This document shows positions 28,081 through 37,165 of a DNA stretch of 64,000 nucleotides, in pieces. The translations under genes were made by a program, and so were the position numbers. Numbering within the stretch: the stretch's first letter is position 1; every line of letters begins with the position of its first letter. The stretch is taken from assembly GCF_022846435.1 (NCBI RefSeq), contig NZ_AP025627.1, positions 2,700,001 through 2,764,000 of the forward strand, given 5' to 3'. Source of the stretch: Parageobacillus sp. KH3-4. Its GTDB lineage: Bacteria; Bacillota; Bacilli; Bacillales; Anoxybacillaceae. The notes under the pieces were generated by a model that saw nothing but the letters and a program-made list of their open reading frames with translations, searched no databases and was not told the DNA's origin.

Positions 28081-29013
28081 TCAAAGTTTTTCGGCGATGC
28101 GCAATTTTGCGGAGCGCGCGCGACGATTATGCGCGATCTCTTCCTCAGAAGGAACGATTGGCTTTTTTGTAATAATTTTTAAGGTCGGACGATATTGATC
28201 AGGAATAAGCGGGAGTCCAGGAAGAAGCTGCGGTCTTTGGCTTGCCTCTTTGAAAGCCGCTTTGCAAATGCGATCTTCCAATGAATGAAACGTAATCACG
28301 CTAATCCTTCCACCTGATTTCAATGCATCAATCGCCTGCGCAATCGCCTCTTGGAACGCTTGCAGCTCATCGTTGACGGCAATACGTATCGCCTGAAAAA
28401 TTCGTTTGGCTGGATGTCCTCCGCTCCTTCTCGCTGGCGCCGGAATCGCTTCTTTAATGATGTCGACCAACTCTCCGGTTGTTTCAATCCGCTTTTCTTT
28501 GCGAACTTCTTCGATTTTCCGCGCCACTTGCTTTGAAAATTTTTCTTCACCGTAATGAAAAAAGATATGTACGAGTTTTTCATACGGCCAATGATTGACA
28601 ATATCGTAAGCCGTTAATGATTGCTCTCGATTCATTCGCATGTCCAGGGGGGCGTCATGATGATAGCTGAACCCTCGTTCCGGTGTATCTAACTGCGGGG
28701 AAGACACCCCTAAGTCAAACAAAATCCCATCTACTTTATGAACTCCCCGCGCCGCCAGTTCTTCCGCAAGAAAACGAAAATTTCTGCGGATAAATGTCAC
28801 TTGCTTTTCATAACGATCCAACCTTTTTTTCGCGTACTCGATCGCCATATCATCTTGATCGAACGCAAACAGCCTTCCTTTCTCCGACAATTGTGAGAGC
28901 AAATACTCACTATGCCCTCCGCCACCAAGGGTACAATCGACATAAGTCCCATCTGGGTTTATATGAAGCCCGTCTACCGCTTCCTTTAATAACACTGTTG
29001 TATGTTGAAACAC
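28081..29013 (-). CDS. rsmH: 16S rRNA m4C1402 methyltransferase RsmH (MraW)
   Basis: 310-residue SAM-dependent methyltransferase. SAM-binding block [54 protein letters not shown] and [11 protein letters not shown] are family signatures. The GTG at 29013 (AAGGTGGTGA upstream) gives [16 protein letters not shown] as in relatives; the ATG at 29079 would add 22 non-conserved residues. It is the first gene of the dcw cluster here: mraZ, normally upstream, is missing. Confidence 0.96.
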   Translation of the reverse strand: MFQHTTVLLKEAVDGLHINPDGTYVDCTLGGGGHSEYLLSQLSEKGRLFAFDQDDMAIEYAKKRLDRYEKQVTFIRRNFRFLAEELAARGVHKVDGILFDLGVSSPQLDTPERGFSYHHDAPLDMRMNREQSLTAYDIVNHWPYEKLVHIFFHYGEEKFSKQVARKIEEVRKEKRIETTGELVDIIKEAIPAPARRSGGHPAKRIFQAIRIAVNDELQAFQEAIAQAIDALKSGGRISVITFHSLEDRICKAAFKEASQRPQLLPGLPLIPDQYRPTLKIITKKPIVPSEEEIAHNRRARSAKLRIAEKL

Positions 29014-29339
29014 GAGTTCACCACCTTCGCCGCTCATTGCTGCACATTTTTTATTTATACAAAAAGCAAATCTCGTCATGAATGACTAGGCAAGTTTCCT
29101 TGTTAAGAGCGGTTGCTTATCTATTATACCGCAAAACATAACAAAATTTTAGCTTTTTTTGTAAAAACTCGTCTTCCTCTGGTTGTTTTTGTCGCATTTT
29201 AGCAATTTGTAACAATAATTACTGAACAATTTTTTACTTTTATTTCCATACCATTTCTTTATGTCTACTATTCCTTCCAATAAAAAAAAATCCTGCATAA
29301 AACAGGATTTTTCTTTTCGACTTTTTCTTGTAAAAATGA
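29014..29339 (-). promoter_or_regulatory. Gap upstream of rsmH: dcw promoter region, no mraZ
   Basis: 326 bases without a gene. They hold the bshC terminator (29287-29311) and on the minus strand a TATAAT at 29128-29123, about 110 bases upstream of rsmH, without a convincing -35 box. No TGGG-type MraZ operator repeats were seen and the gap is too short for an mraZ of about 143 codons. Confidence 0.5.
29284..29316 (-). terminator. Terminator after bshC
   Basis: AAAATCCTG and CAGGATTTT form a stem (29287-29295 and 29303-29311) with T-runs on the minus-strand side. Confidence 0.8.
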
Positions 29340-30968
29340 TTATATATATACAATTTTATGCATGCCGTTCCATCTGTAATCAAGGCCTAAAAGTTTCTCT
29401 AAAAAATCGAATCCATATTTATTGATGTAGTAGAAAATATTCCAAATCCGCTCCTGAGGCGATTGATTCGGCATCAACGACATTTCCACGCGGGAAAACT
29501 TCCGCAATTCCGTTTCATATTTCCGCATTAATGCCTGATGCAACGTTTGCTGAAGAAAATCGATTTGCGCTTGGAGGAGATTGGCATTTTTCGTCAGCAA
29601 GCCCGCTAATCCGCGATCAATTTCCATGCCAATCTCTCGAAGTGGACGATGAATTTGTTCGATTTCCGCTTTCGCTTTCGCAAATATTTCATCGAGCGGA
29701 TAACGGGTTTGCCGCGCTAGCCACTTTTGCTTTACTTCTGCAATCCGCCCTGTGAAAACGTCCATCACGTCGACGCCAATGTCGTCCAAATCGGTTTGAA
29801 TGGAGCGTTCTACGATCGTTACGTTCATGCGCGGGACAACCGGCGGCATTTTGAAGCCAAATATCGAAAACACTTCTTTCAGTTCAGCCCAATATGCAAT
29901 TTCTCCAGGGCCGGCGACAAACGCCAACGTCGGTAGCAAAAACTCCTGCATAAGCGGGCGGGTCACGACATTATTGCTTAAATTGCTAGGGCTTCTCTTA
30001 GCAAGCTGTATTAACTCATCTTTGGAGAAAACAACCTCTCCTTTTTTACTGCGAAACACCTCTTTTTGTGGATCATGTTCGAGCAGCCGTCGCTCCCGTC
30101 CATCGTAGTAAAATAAATTGGCGCAATGTGGTTGCATATCCAACGCATTCTTATATCCGAGCTGCCGAAGCTGACGCTGCTTTTGCAAAACAGCATCCGT
30201 CACTTCGCGATGGCACTCAATCAATGACACAAAAAAGCTGCTTTCGATCGCGCGCAATGAAGCGTCGGCGGCATTGAGAACAACTAACCCTTCGGAGGCA
30301 AATAAACGCAAAACGATCGAAGCAAAAAAGTCGACAAACGTTTTCGATTCGTCTAAACATCGGAACAGAAAATCAAGCAACTTATTTGTCGTTTCTGTTT
30401 CCCCGTACGTTTTTACGATATCGTCGATCCACTTTGAACAAACTTCGCCATCTAAAAACAAATCCGAAACCATCCGTTTTTCTTGCGGAATATCCGGATA
30501 AACACGCTTTTTTATTTTTCCACTCTCTGCGACGTATACGTGATTTACTTCGGCAATGTCATGGTCTTCACCAGCAATCCAAAACAGCGGAACGACCGGC
30601 ACTCCTAATTTGCTTTCTTGTTCTTTGGCAAGCTTGATGATGGAAATGATTTTATAAATGGTATAAAGCGGCCCCGTCAATAACCCCGCTTGCTGCCCGC
30701 CGACGACCACTGCACTGTCAGGACGAAGCAGTTTCTCAATATTGTCAAATGTTTTAGGGCTCGCGTGAAATCGCTGGTGGTACGAACGCAAATATTCAAC
30801 AAGTTCGCGGCGCGGATACGCTCTTGCTTTGATGTCGTCGAGCCGCCTCCAAAACACGTCTTCCTTCTGAAACGAGTAAGAAAAGCCTTTTTCGAGCGGA
30901 AAAGTGCCGTTTATGTAATCGGTTGCTAACGGTGTTGTAGCAGCCAAAGAAATTTCCCGAACTTCCAT
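29340..30968 (-). CDS. bshC: Bacillithiol biosynthesis cysteine-adding enzyme BshC
   Basis: 542-residue enzyme adding cysteine to GlcN-malate, the last step of bacillithiol synthesis. Rossmann-like core with VVGGQQAGLLTGPLYTIYKI and PLFWIAGEDHDIAEVNHV, both family signatures, and a C-terminal coiled coil. The start at ATG 30968 is backed by AAAGGAAG eight bases upstream; the ATG at 31010 is not. In B. subtilis it is yllA, next to mraZ; here the neighbours are a DUF3397 gene and rsmH. Confidence 0.95.
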   Translation of the reverse strand: MEVREISLAATTPLATDYINGTFPLEKGFSYSFQKEDVFWRRLDDIKARAYPRRELVEYLRSYHQRFHASPKTFDNIEKLLRPDSAVVVGGQQAGLLTGPLYTIYKIISIIKLAKEQESKLGVPVVPLFWIAGEDHDIAEVNHVYVAESGKIKKRVYPDIPQEKRMVSDLFLDGEVCSKWIDDIVKTYGETETTNKLLDFLFRCLDESKTFVDFFASIVLRLFASEGLVVLNAADASLRAIESSFFVSLIECHREVTDAVLQKQRQLRQLGYKNALDMQPHCANLFYYDGRERRLLEHDPQKEVFRSKKGEVVFSKDELIQLAKRSPSNLSNNVVTRPLMQEFLLPTLAFVAGPGEIAYWAELKEVFSIFGFKMPPVVPRMNVTIVERSIQTDLDDIGVDVMDVFTGRIAEVKQKWLARQTRYPLDEIFAKAKAEIEQIHRPLREIGMEIDRGLAGLLTKNANLLQAQIDFLQQTLHQALMRKYETELRKFSRVEMSLMPNQSPQERIWNIFYYINKYGFDFLEKLLGLDYRWNGMHKIVYI

Positions 30969-31069
30969 TTTAGAAACTTCCTTTCTTATGTATGTGTAAT
31001 GTTCTTCCATGAGTATAGCATTCTTTTTGGCAAATGAAAAAACAGTTGCTCACCGTCACGCGGCGTTTT

Positions 31070-31456
31070 TTATAAGTTGCTAGATACCCTCACGATTATT
31101 CCGTAGACAAGCAGGCTAAAATAAAGAGTGGAAAATAATAAGAAGTTTGCCCGCCAAAACAAGCGAAAAACAGCGGAAAAATGAAAATCTTCTTTTTTCC
31201 GCCAATACCCGATCGCAATCAACATATGCATAATCAGCAAAAAGAAGACAATGTGCCATAAATACGATTTTCCGGAAAGAACGGCAAGCAAAAAGTGAAC
31301 GGCAATAATAAAAAAAAGCGTCGAAGCATTTACTGCCGCATAAAACGACTTTCGCTTTCTTTTTAGTAACTTACGGGCAAAAAAATAAACGAGAAAAAAC
31401 GATAATAACGGCATCGTAACAAACGCCGCAACCAGATGGGCAATCACATCATCCAT
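31070..31456 (-). CDS. DUF3397 membrane protein
   Basis: 128-residue protein with four hydrophobic segments (AFVTMPLLSFFLVYFFA, LFFIIAVHFLLAVL, IVFFLLIMHMLIAIGYW, LLFSTLYFSLLVYGIIV) and basic loops. It looks like the DUF3397 family common in bacilli between panE and bshC. It overlaps the panE stop by eight bases, so the two are probably co-transcribed. Function unknown. Confidence 0.8.
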   Translation of the reverse strand: MDDVIAHLVAAFVTMPLLSFFLVYFFARKLLKRKRKSFYAAVNASTLFFIIAVHFLLAVLSGKSYLWHIVFFLLIMHMLIAIGYWRKKEDFHFSAVFRLFWRANFLLFSTLYFSLLVYGIIVRVSSNL

Positions 31457-32348
31457 GTTTCGCTCCTCCTTCTTCCATCCCTTTTATTGCAGCAAATAGA
31501 AATTGCGAGAGCGGCAGCGAAACCCCAAGCTCTTTTCCTTTTTCCAAGACATAGCCTAAAATGGCGTCAATCTCCGTTTTTCGGTGTTGGGAAATGTCCA
31601 TGAACATGGATGAATAATTGTCTGCCGTTTTTTCACAAACATCCACAATATGGTTCCATGCCGCTTGTTCATCTTTGATCGGCAACACTTGCTTCAGCTC
31701 GGAAAACAATAACGCCATCATTTCATAATATGGTTTGACCTTAAGCAACTTGCCGTTTTTGACGCGCAAAAGCGCCGTCAACGGATTAATGACCGCATTG
31801 ACGATCAATTTTTTCACCAACACGCTTTCCCAATCATTAGCGATTTCAAACGGAAAATCGGAGATGCTTTTTTTTGCTAAATTTGCCGCTTGTCCGAACG
31901 TGCCATACAAGCTAGCAAGCACAATTTTTCCAATTCCTGTATGTTCCACCGTGTGATCATCATGTTTAAGAGCACCGTGCTCGACAGTTCCCACAATCAC
32001 ATTTTTCTTCGTAAACGAAGATAACAGCTTCACATGCGCCATCCCGTTTTGTAAAAAAACGATCGTCTCTACATGATCAAACTGGTTTTGCCGGTTGACA
32101 ATCGCCGCGACATCGTATTGCTTCACCGTTACAAAAACAAGGTCATCGTTGATATACGCATTCGTAAACGGCATAGCTTGAAGTGAAATGCGCTTTGTTT
32201 CTCCCCGTTTCACAAACCGCAATCCTTCTCTCATTAATCGTTGCGCTTGTATAGAGCGTCTTGTGTAAACAGTGACTTCATATTCACCGCTTAAATAAGC
32301 AGCGAGCAACAGTCCGATTGCACCGCCGCCAATAATTCCAATTTTCAC
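31449..32348 (-). CDS. panE: 2-dehydropantoate 2-reductase
   Basis: 299-residue NADPH-dependent ketopantoate reductase of pantothenate synthesis. Rossmann motif GIIGGGAIGLLLAAYL at the N terminus, catalytic Lys in KLIVNAVINPLTALL (about 178) and C-terminal substrate block ending TEIDAILGYVLEKG. GTG 32348 with GAGGA upstream is preferred to the ATG at 32372, which adds eight residues before the Rossmann strand. Confidence 0.92.
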   Translation of the reverse strand: MKIGIIGGGAIGLLLAAYLSGEYEVTVYTRRSIQAQRLMREGLRFVKRGETKRISLQAMPFTNAYINDDLVFVTVKQYDVAAIVNRQNQFDHVETIVFLQNGMAHVKLLSSFTKKNVIVGTVEHGALKHDDHTVEHTGIGKIVLASLYGTFGQAANLAKKSISDFPFEIANDWESVLVKKLIVNAVINPLTALLRVKNGKLLKVKPYYEMMALLFSELKQVLPIKDEQAAWNHIVDVCEKTADNYSSMFMDISQHRKTEIDAILGYVLEKGKELGVSLPLSQFLFAAIKGMEEGGAKHG

Positions 32349-32417
32349 AATTTCTTCCTCACTTTCCGCCATCCATGCTATTTCTATTTTAGCAAATAGC
32401 TAATTCATCCGTTAAGA

Positions 32418-32452
32418 AAAAAGGCTGACCTTATATATTAGGTCAGCCTTTT
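32418..32452 (-). terminator. Terminator after gerR
   Basis: GGCTGACCT and AGGTCAGCC form a stem (about 32425-32450) followed on the minus strand by TTTTTTC, overlapping the gerR stop. Confidence 0.85.
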
Positions 32453-33044
32453 ATGAGTTTTCCGCTTTTCCTAGGACAACATTTTCCGTTTGTGAGGCTT
32501 CTCGTTGTTCTTGCCCTTCTTCAAGCGCTGCCATTTTTCTCGCTCGTTCCATGATCACAAGCAACATTTTATATTCTTCTTGAACGGCGGATAGCTCCTT
32601 TTGCAGCGCTTCTTTCTCTGCTTGCAGTTTTGTAATCATTTGTTGTAACTGCTCCATGTCTTTCTTTAAAGCGCGGTTTTCATCGGCTATTCTTTGCGAA
32701 TCATATGCCGTTTGTCCATATGCCCGCAAAAACGCAATGACATCAGACCACGTTAAATTTTTTTCTGTTACTTCTTCTTTCTTTTTCTGTCCTTTTTCTT
32801 CGCTAGCAACCGCCTTTTTTCTTTCCTTTCGCTGTTTTTTCGCCAGTTCGATTTCCTCTTTATACTGTTTTCGAACATACGAGTTCCAGCGAAATCCACA
32901 CGCAGCTGCCGTGCGCGATAAACGTCGGCCTACTTCTTCAAATGCTTGAAGCTGCGTGCCTCCCTCGCGAATATAGCGCAATACGACTTCCGCTAGTAGC
33001 AAATCTTCCTCCTGCGTCCACGCATCTTGGCGCACACTTGTCAT
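32451..33044 (-). CDS. gerR: RsfA-family Myb-like sporulation regulator (GerR/YlbO)
   Basis: 197-residue protein with an N-terminal Myb/SANT-like DNA-binding domain ([19 protein letters not shown]... [16 protein letters not shown], residues 5-60), a basic charged linker and a C-terminal coiled coil (about 110-175). RsfA proteins modulate SigE/SigF-dependent sporulation genes; the position near panE/rpmF matches B. subtilis ylbO (gerR). GGAGGGGGAAG precedes the ATG at 33044. Confidence 0.88.
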   Translation of the reverse strand: MTSVRQDAWTQEEDLLLAEVVLRYIREGGTQLQAFEEVGRRLSRTAAACGFRWNSYVRKQYKEEIELAKKQRKERKKAVASEEKGQKKKEEVTEKNLTWSDVIAFLRAYGQTAYDSQRIADENRALKKDMEQLQQMITKLQAEKEALQKELSAVQEEYKMLLVIMERARKMAALEEGQEQREASQTENVVLGKAENS

Positions 33045-33116
33045 CTTCTTCCCCCTCCATAGCCGCTTTTTCACCCTATATGTATGCAGCTAGTAGAGAA
33101 GATAGAAGGGGAAAAA

Positions 33117-33878
33117 TTACGATTTCTTTAAAAAAGACTCGATAGCTCTCTTATGTTCTTCCGCCCCCCATAACTTTGCACAACGCGCGATTTCGGCAAA
33201 AAATCTCGTCCGAAACTCGCAGTTCTTCCATTTTTCCGTGGCCGCGGCTTTATAAGCCCGTAGTACGGAAACAGATTGCGATAAGTAAGGAGCGAGCAGA
33301 CCGCGGCATTCTTCCCGCAAATTGCCGCCTGGCAACACCGCGTGAATCCATCCATACTCGCGCATTTTTTCTACGCTGATTCTTTCCGCGCGCAAAAGTA
33401 TATCAAGCGCTTGCGTGTACGGAAGCTTTTCAAAAAGTATTGTCGCGCCGCCCCATCCAGTCGTTATGCCAAGCTTTCCTTGAATAAAGCCGATTTTACT
33501 TCCACTTTTCGCATAGCGGAAATCACATGCCGATGCTAATTCGCAGCCGCCGCCGACAGCGGGGCCATTAATGAGCGCGACAGTCGGTTTAGGTAACGTA
33601 AGCAATGAATACAAAATCTTGCCCATCTTTTCTAACATTTGTTTTGCCGTTTCCGCATGTAAATGTTGAAATTCGCTTAAATCTCCCCCTGAACAAAACG
33701 CTTCATCCCCTGTTCCTGTAATAACGAGCATTTTTACATTATCATTTTTTTCTACCATCGCGATCGTTTCTTCCAACTTGTCCATTACTTCAAAATTGAT
33801 CGCGTTTCGTTTCTCTGGGCGATGAATCGTAAACCACACAACTCCATCACGGTCATGTTCTACGATCGCTACTTCCAT
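33117..33878 (-). CDS. Enoyl-CoA hydratase/isomerase family protein
   Basis: 253-residue crotonase-fold protein. Substrate-binding blocks HRPEKRNAINFEVMDKL and GTGDEAFCSGGDLSEF and oxyanion-hole loop INGPAVGGGCELASACD are present. The first catalytic Glu region (GGGCEL) is kept but the second, normally PExxLG, reads QGKLGI, so classical hydratase activity is doubtful. The ATG at 33878 with AAAGGGGAAAAG upstream is used; the reading frame extends upstream without a ribosome site. B. subtilis has no such gene between rpmF and ylbO. Confidence 0.8.
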   Translation of the reverse strand: MEVAIVEHDRDGVVWFTIHRPEKRNAINFEVMDKLEETIAMVEKNDNVKMLVITGTGDEAFCSGGDLSEFQHLHAETAKQMLEKMGKILYSLLTLPKPTVALINGPAVGGGCELASACDFRYAKSGSKIGFIQGKLGITTGWGGATILFEKLPYTQALDILLRAERISVEKMREYGWIHAVLPGGNLREECRGLLAPYLSQSVSVLRAYKAAATEKWKNCEFRTRFFAEIARCAKLWGAEEHKRAIESFLKKS

Positions 33879-33944
33879 CTTCTTTTCCCCTTTCCCTATA
33901 AAGAATTGGGCAATGATGGAGCGTTTTCCTGCTTCAATTTGCAT

Positions 33945-33990
33945 AAAAAAACAACAAGCACAAGTGCTTTTCTTCCTTGTGCTTGTTGCA
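33945..33990 (-). terminator. Terminator after rpmF
   Basis: A 12-bp perfect stem, AACAAGCACAAG/CTTGTGCTTGTT (33953-33964, 33976-33987), is followed on the minus strand by a T-run. The Ech-family gene downstream therefore needs its own promoter or read-through. Confidence 0.88.
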
Positions 33991-34000
33991 AAAAGAACAA

Positions 34001-34174
34001 TTATTTGTTCACAACTTCTCTTCCTTTGTAAGTACCGCAAGATTTGCATACACGGTGAGCCAATTTCATTTCACCGCAATTTGGACATTCTACCATGCCA
34101 GGAACTTGCAATTTGAAGTGAGTGCGGCGCAATCTTTTTCTTGTTTTCGATGTTCTTCGAAAAGGTACTGCCAT
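34001..34174 (-). CDS. rpmF: Ribosomal protein bL32
   Basis: 57-residue large-subunit protein. [21 protein letters not shown] is the conserved basic N terminus, and CPNCGE...CKSCGTY forms a zinc ribbon, so this is the zinc-binding form. GGAGGTGG precedes the ATG at 34174. It follows ylbN, the conserved yceD-rpmF pairing. Confidence 0.97.
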   Translation of the reverse strand: MAVPFRRTSKTRKRLRRTHFKLQVPGMVECPNCGEMKLAHRVCKSCGTYKGREVVNK

Positions 34175-34238
34175 GTTTTCCACCTCCTTATCAGCACTCA
34201 AAGTATCAGAAAAACCCGGATCATTCCGGTTGCTTCGC

Positions 34239-34784
34239 TCACTCGTTTCCGCCTTTATCAAAAAACTTCGCTAATGCAGCAAGACGAGGGTCAATTTTTT
34301 GCTTTGCTCGTTCTTCGATAATAGCATTCCATTGTTCTTCCTTAATAACTTCCCAGCCTTCTCCAGACTGCGGCGCCCCGTCCTGCACCGTTTCTTCTTC
34401 CGCAAATATTTGCATTGGAATTTCCAAGAGAATAAGCTCTTTCACGATTGGCAACAAATCGACCGTGTCGTCTTTCACTAAATGCGAATCTTCCTCTGTC
34501 GACACGACATCATAATCATTCATAAAAAACGTTTCCGTCGTCTCGATGGAAAACGGATACGAAACGTCAACCAGCGTCCGCGAACAAGGCAGCACCATCG
34601 TTCCCGACACCTGTAAATGGAACGTAAATTTTGTCGAACCGATATCTGCCTTTCCATGTACATGCACAAGCGAAATATCGCGGATCAGTTTGTCGATCTC
34701 TTTTAAATCGGAAACATCGACATATTCGTCAATAGCCATTTCTTTATGACGAAATTGATGAAGTTGATGAACAGTCCATTTCAT
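34239..34784 (-). CDS. ylbN: YceD/DUF177 protein YlbN
   Basis: 181-residue DUF177 protein, conserved upstream of rpmF across bacteria and linked to 23S rRNA/ribosome accumulation in plants and bacteria. The signature block is [23 protein letters not shown]-terminal [11 protein letters not shown] is typical. ATG 34784 has GGGGTG upstream. Transcribed from a near-consensus promoter that overlaps the divergent tmcAL promoter. Confidence 0.92.
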   Translation of the reverse strand: MKWTVHQLHQFRHKEMAIDEYVDVSDLKEIDKLIRDISLVHVHGKADIGSTKFTFHLQVSGTMVLPCSRTLVDVSYPFSIETTETFFMNDYDVVSTEEDSHLVKDDTVDLLPIVKELILLEIPMQIFAEEETVQDGAPQSGEGWEVIKEEQWNAIIEERAKQKIDPRLAALAKFFDKGGNE

Positions 34785-34811
34785 AAAAATCACCCCAAGG
34801 CAACAAAGAAA

Positions 34812-34840
34812 ATTATACGTTTCGTTTTCCTATTTGTCAA
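34812..34840 (-). promoter_or_regulatory. SigA promoter of ylbN-rpmF
   Basis: Perfect consensus boxes on the minus strand: TTGACA (34840-34835), 17 bp, TATAAT (34817-34812), about 28 bases upstream of the ylbN ATG. Expected to be strong. Confidence 0.88.
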
Positions 34841-34862
34841 TATTTTTTCTTTACAGTATAAT
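34834..34862 (+). promoter_or_regulatory. SigA promoter of tmcAL
   Basis: TTGTCA (34834-34839), 17 bp, TATAAT (34857-34862), 54 bases before the tmcAL ATG. Its -35 box overlaps that of the divergent ylbN promoter by five bases. Confidence 0.85.
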
Positions 34863-34916
34863 TGTTGTCAGTTTATAGACAATTTATCACTGAAAAAATC
34901 CAGGGAGAGCAAAACG

Positions 34917-36122
34917 ATGAAGGCGGTTGGAATCATTGTCGAATACAATCCGTTTCATAACGGGCATTTATACCATTTACAAGAAACAAAAAAGCAAACC
35001 GGAGCAGATTGTATCATCGCCGTCATGAGCGGAAATTTTCTGCAACGCGGAGAACCTGCGCTTGTCTCAAAATGGGCACGAACAAAAATGGCTTTGTCAG
35101 CCGGTGTCGACATTGTCATTGAACTTCCGTACGCATTTGCGGTTCAATCGGCTGAACGGTTTGCCAGCGGTGCCGTTGCATTGCTCCATTCCTTATATTG
35201 CGAAGAAATTTGTTTTGGCAGCGAAAGCGGAAACATAAAAGCGTTCACCGATGCGGCAAAAACGCTTTTAGAACGAAAACTCCAGCATGACAGTTATGTG
35301 CAAAAAGCGCTGAAAAAAGGGGTAAGCTACCCGCGGGCGAACGCAGAAGCCTGGAAACAATTAGACGACGTCTCCCTTGATTTATCGAAGCCAAACAACG
35401 TGCTCGGTCTTGCATATGTCACAGCGATTTTGCAAAAACAAATTCCAATCACTCCGCGCACGATTCGCCGCATCGCCTCCGGCTATCATGACGAAACGTT
35501 CTCCCATCCTTCGATCGCTAGCGCAACAAGCTTACGCAAAGCGATGCAAGGATCGATTGCACAGTTAGAAACAATCGCTCCGTACATACCGGCTGCCACG
35601 AAACAAGCGCTCAAGCAATATTATGATACATACGGCATGTTTCATGAATGGGAAGCATATTTTCCACTTTTAAAGTATCGCATTATGACAGCGGAAGAGG
35701 AGGAGTTGCGCCAAATCGCCGGCGTCGACGAAGGCATCGAACACCGCCTAAAGCAGGAAATCGTCGCCGCCCCAACGTTTTCTGCCTTTATGAACGCACT
35801 CAAAACAAAACGATACACATGGACGCGCCTGCAACGAACGTGCACCCATATTTTAACAAATTTTACGAAAGAGCAACAAAAAAAAGCAGAAACGCCGACA
35901 TACATTCGCTTGCTTGGAATGAGCAGCAACGGAAGGCATTATTTGCAGCACGTGAAAAAACTGTTGCCGCTGCCGCTTGTCACAAAAATGTCCAGATTAA
36001 AACATGACCCGATTTACCAGCAAGAAAAAAAGGCGGCGTTTGCTTATGCCGCCATATTTCCTGAACCTGTCCGCACCAATGCCTTGAAAGAGGAGTACGC
36101 CACTCCTCCCATTCAACAATAA
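34917..36122 (+). CDS. tmcAL: tRNA(Met) cytidine acetate ligase TmcAL (YlbM)
   Basis: 401-residue enzyme forming N4-acetylcytidine at the wobble position of elongator tRNA-Met from acetate and ATP. Nucleotidyltransferase-like motif [18 protein letters not shown] (HxGH, about 6-24) and [15 protein letters not shown] are family hallmarks. The ATG at 34917 with AGGGAGAGC is chosen; the frame's ATG at 34746 would overlap the divergent promoters. It is one of the plus-strand genes of the ylb block. Confidence 0.94.
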   Translation: MKAVGIIVEYNPFHNGHLYHLQETKKQTGADCIIAVMSGNFLQRGEPALVSKWARTKMALSAGVDIVIELPYAFAVQSAERFASGAVALLHSLYCEEICFGSESGNIKAFTDAAKTLLERKLQHDSYVQKALKKGVSYPRANAEAWKQLDDVSLDLSKPNNVLGLAYVTAILQKQIPITPRTIRRIASGYHDETFSHPSIASATSLRKAMQGSIAQLETIAPYIPAATKQALKQYYDTYGMFHEWEAYFPLLKYRIMTAEEEELRQIAGVDEGIEHRLKQEIVAAPTFSAFMNALKTKRYTWTRLQRTCTHILTNFTKEQQKKAETPTYIRLLGMSSNGRHYLQHVKKLLPLPLVTKMSRLKHDPIYQQEKKAAFAYAAIFPEPVRTNALKEEYATPPIQQ

Positions 36123-36151
36123 CAGCGGGGACAAGGGGAATGGTACGCCTG

Positions 36152-37165
36152 CTATTTCATTCTTTCTAAATAACGAACGGCGTCATCAAATGTATCGACC
36201 GGGACAATTTTCATTTTCGTCCCGATTTCTTTTGCCGTTTTGACCGCTTCGCGATAGTTCGAATCTGCCGCGCCGTTTTCGTTTGGCGCAAAGAAAATTT
36301 CCGCCCCCTCTTTGTCAGCAGCGACGATTTTTTGAGAAATGCCGCCGATTGGGCCGACTTCCCCATTTATATTAATGGTGCCCGTTCCGGCAATTTTATG
36401 TCCTTTTGTAATATCATCGTCAACAAGTTGATTATAAATTTCTAGCGAAAACATCAACCCTGCCGATGGGCCACCGATTTGTTCCGAATTAATGCGGACC
36501 GGCGGATTTGTAACAACATCATAGTCAGTAGCGAGCGATATTCCTATGCCTATCTGTTTTGGATCGTGCGGAAATGGCATTAATGTAAAGGTTGCCACTT
36601 TTTTCTTTTTGCCGCGCTCAAACATAATGCGAACGTTATCCCCTTTTTTCTTCGTGCGAATGTATTGCACCATCTGCTCCGATGTATCCATCTTCTTTCC
36701 GTCTATTTCCACAATGCGGTCACCCACTTTTAACCGCCCATACGCCGGCATACGCGGAACCACGCTCATCACGTATACGCCTTTTGCCTTATAGGAAACA
36801 GGCTTGCCCGCTTTTTTATACGCAACAACAATCGCCGCTTCTTTTGACTGCTCCATAAGCTGAAACTGGCGCATCGTATATTCCTCATCTGTTTCTCCTT
36901 CTTGTTTAATCTCATCCAATGGATAAAGCTCATAAAAGGAGCGGATATGCGCAAGCAGATAAGAAATTGCATTCGCTCGTCCCATTCTCACTGTCGTCAA
37001 CATAAGCTCTCCTTCATCCTCATCTCCGTTTTCCACATGAACAAGCGGTTTTAAATCTTGCGCAGTTCCTGGCATTGTAACGTAATAAGGAAGTTTAATA
37101 AAAATAAGCAACAGCGCCACGATGACGCCCATGAAAAACGTCATCACATACACTCGTTTTTTCAT
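36152..37165 (-). CDS. ddcP: Membrane-anchored PDZ/Lon-type serine protease DdcP (YlbL, SepM family)
   Basis: 337-residue protease with one N-terminal transmembrane segment (MTFFMGVIVALLLIFIKL), a PDZ domain (about 125-200; GRLKVGDRIVEIDGKKM) and a Lon-like peptidase domain. The catalytic Ser is in GGPSAGLMF and the Lys in GGISQKIVAADKEGA. B. subtilis YlbL (DdcP) degrades the checkpoint protein YneA after DNA damage. Overlaps ylbK by one base (TGATG). Confidence 0.92.
   Translation of the reverse strand: MKKRVYVMTFFMGVIVALLLIFIKLPYYVTMPGTAQDLKPLVHVENGDEDEGELMLTTVRMGRANAISYLLAHIRSFYELYPLDEIKQEGETDEEYTMRQFQLMEQSKEAAIVVAYKKAGKPVSYKAKGVYVMSVVPRMPAYGRLKVGDRIVEIDGKKMDTSEQMVQYIRTKKKGDNVRIMFERGKKKKVATFTLMPFPHDPKQIGIGISLATDYDVVTNPPVRINSEQIGGPSAGLMFSLEIYNQLVDDDITKGHKIAGTGTININGEVGPIGGISQKIVAADKEGAEIFFAPNENGAADSNYREAVKTAKEIGTKMKIVPVDTFDDAVRYLERMK

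Noticed and set aside
33879-34049. Upstream extension of the enoyl-CoA hydratase-family gene to 34049
   Set aside because: It overlaps the rpmF terminator and the rpmF 3' end and has no ribosome site; the ATG at 33878 is better.
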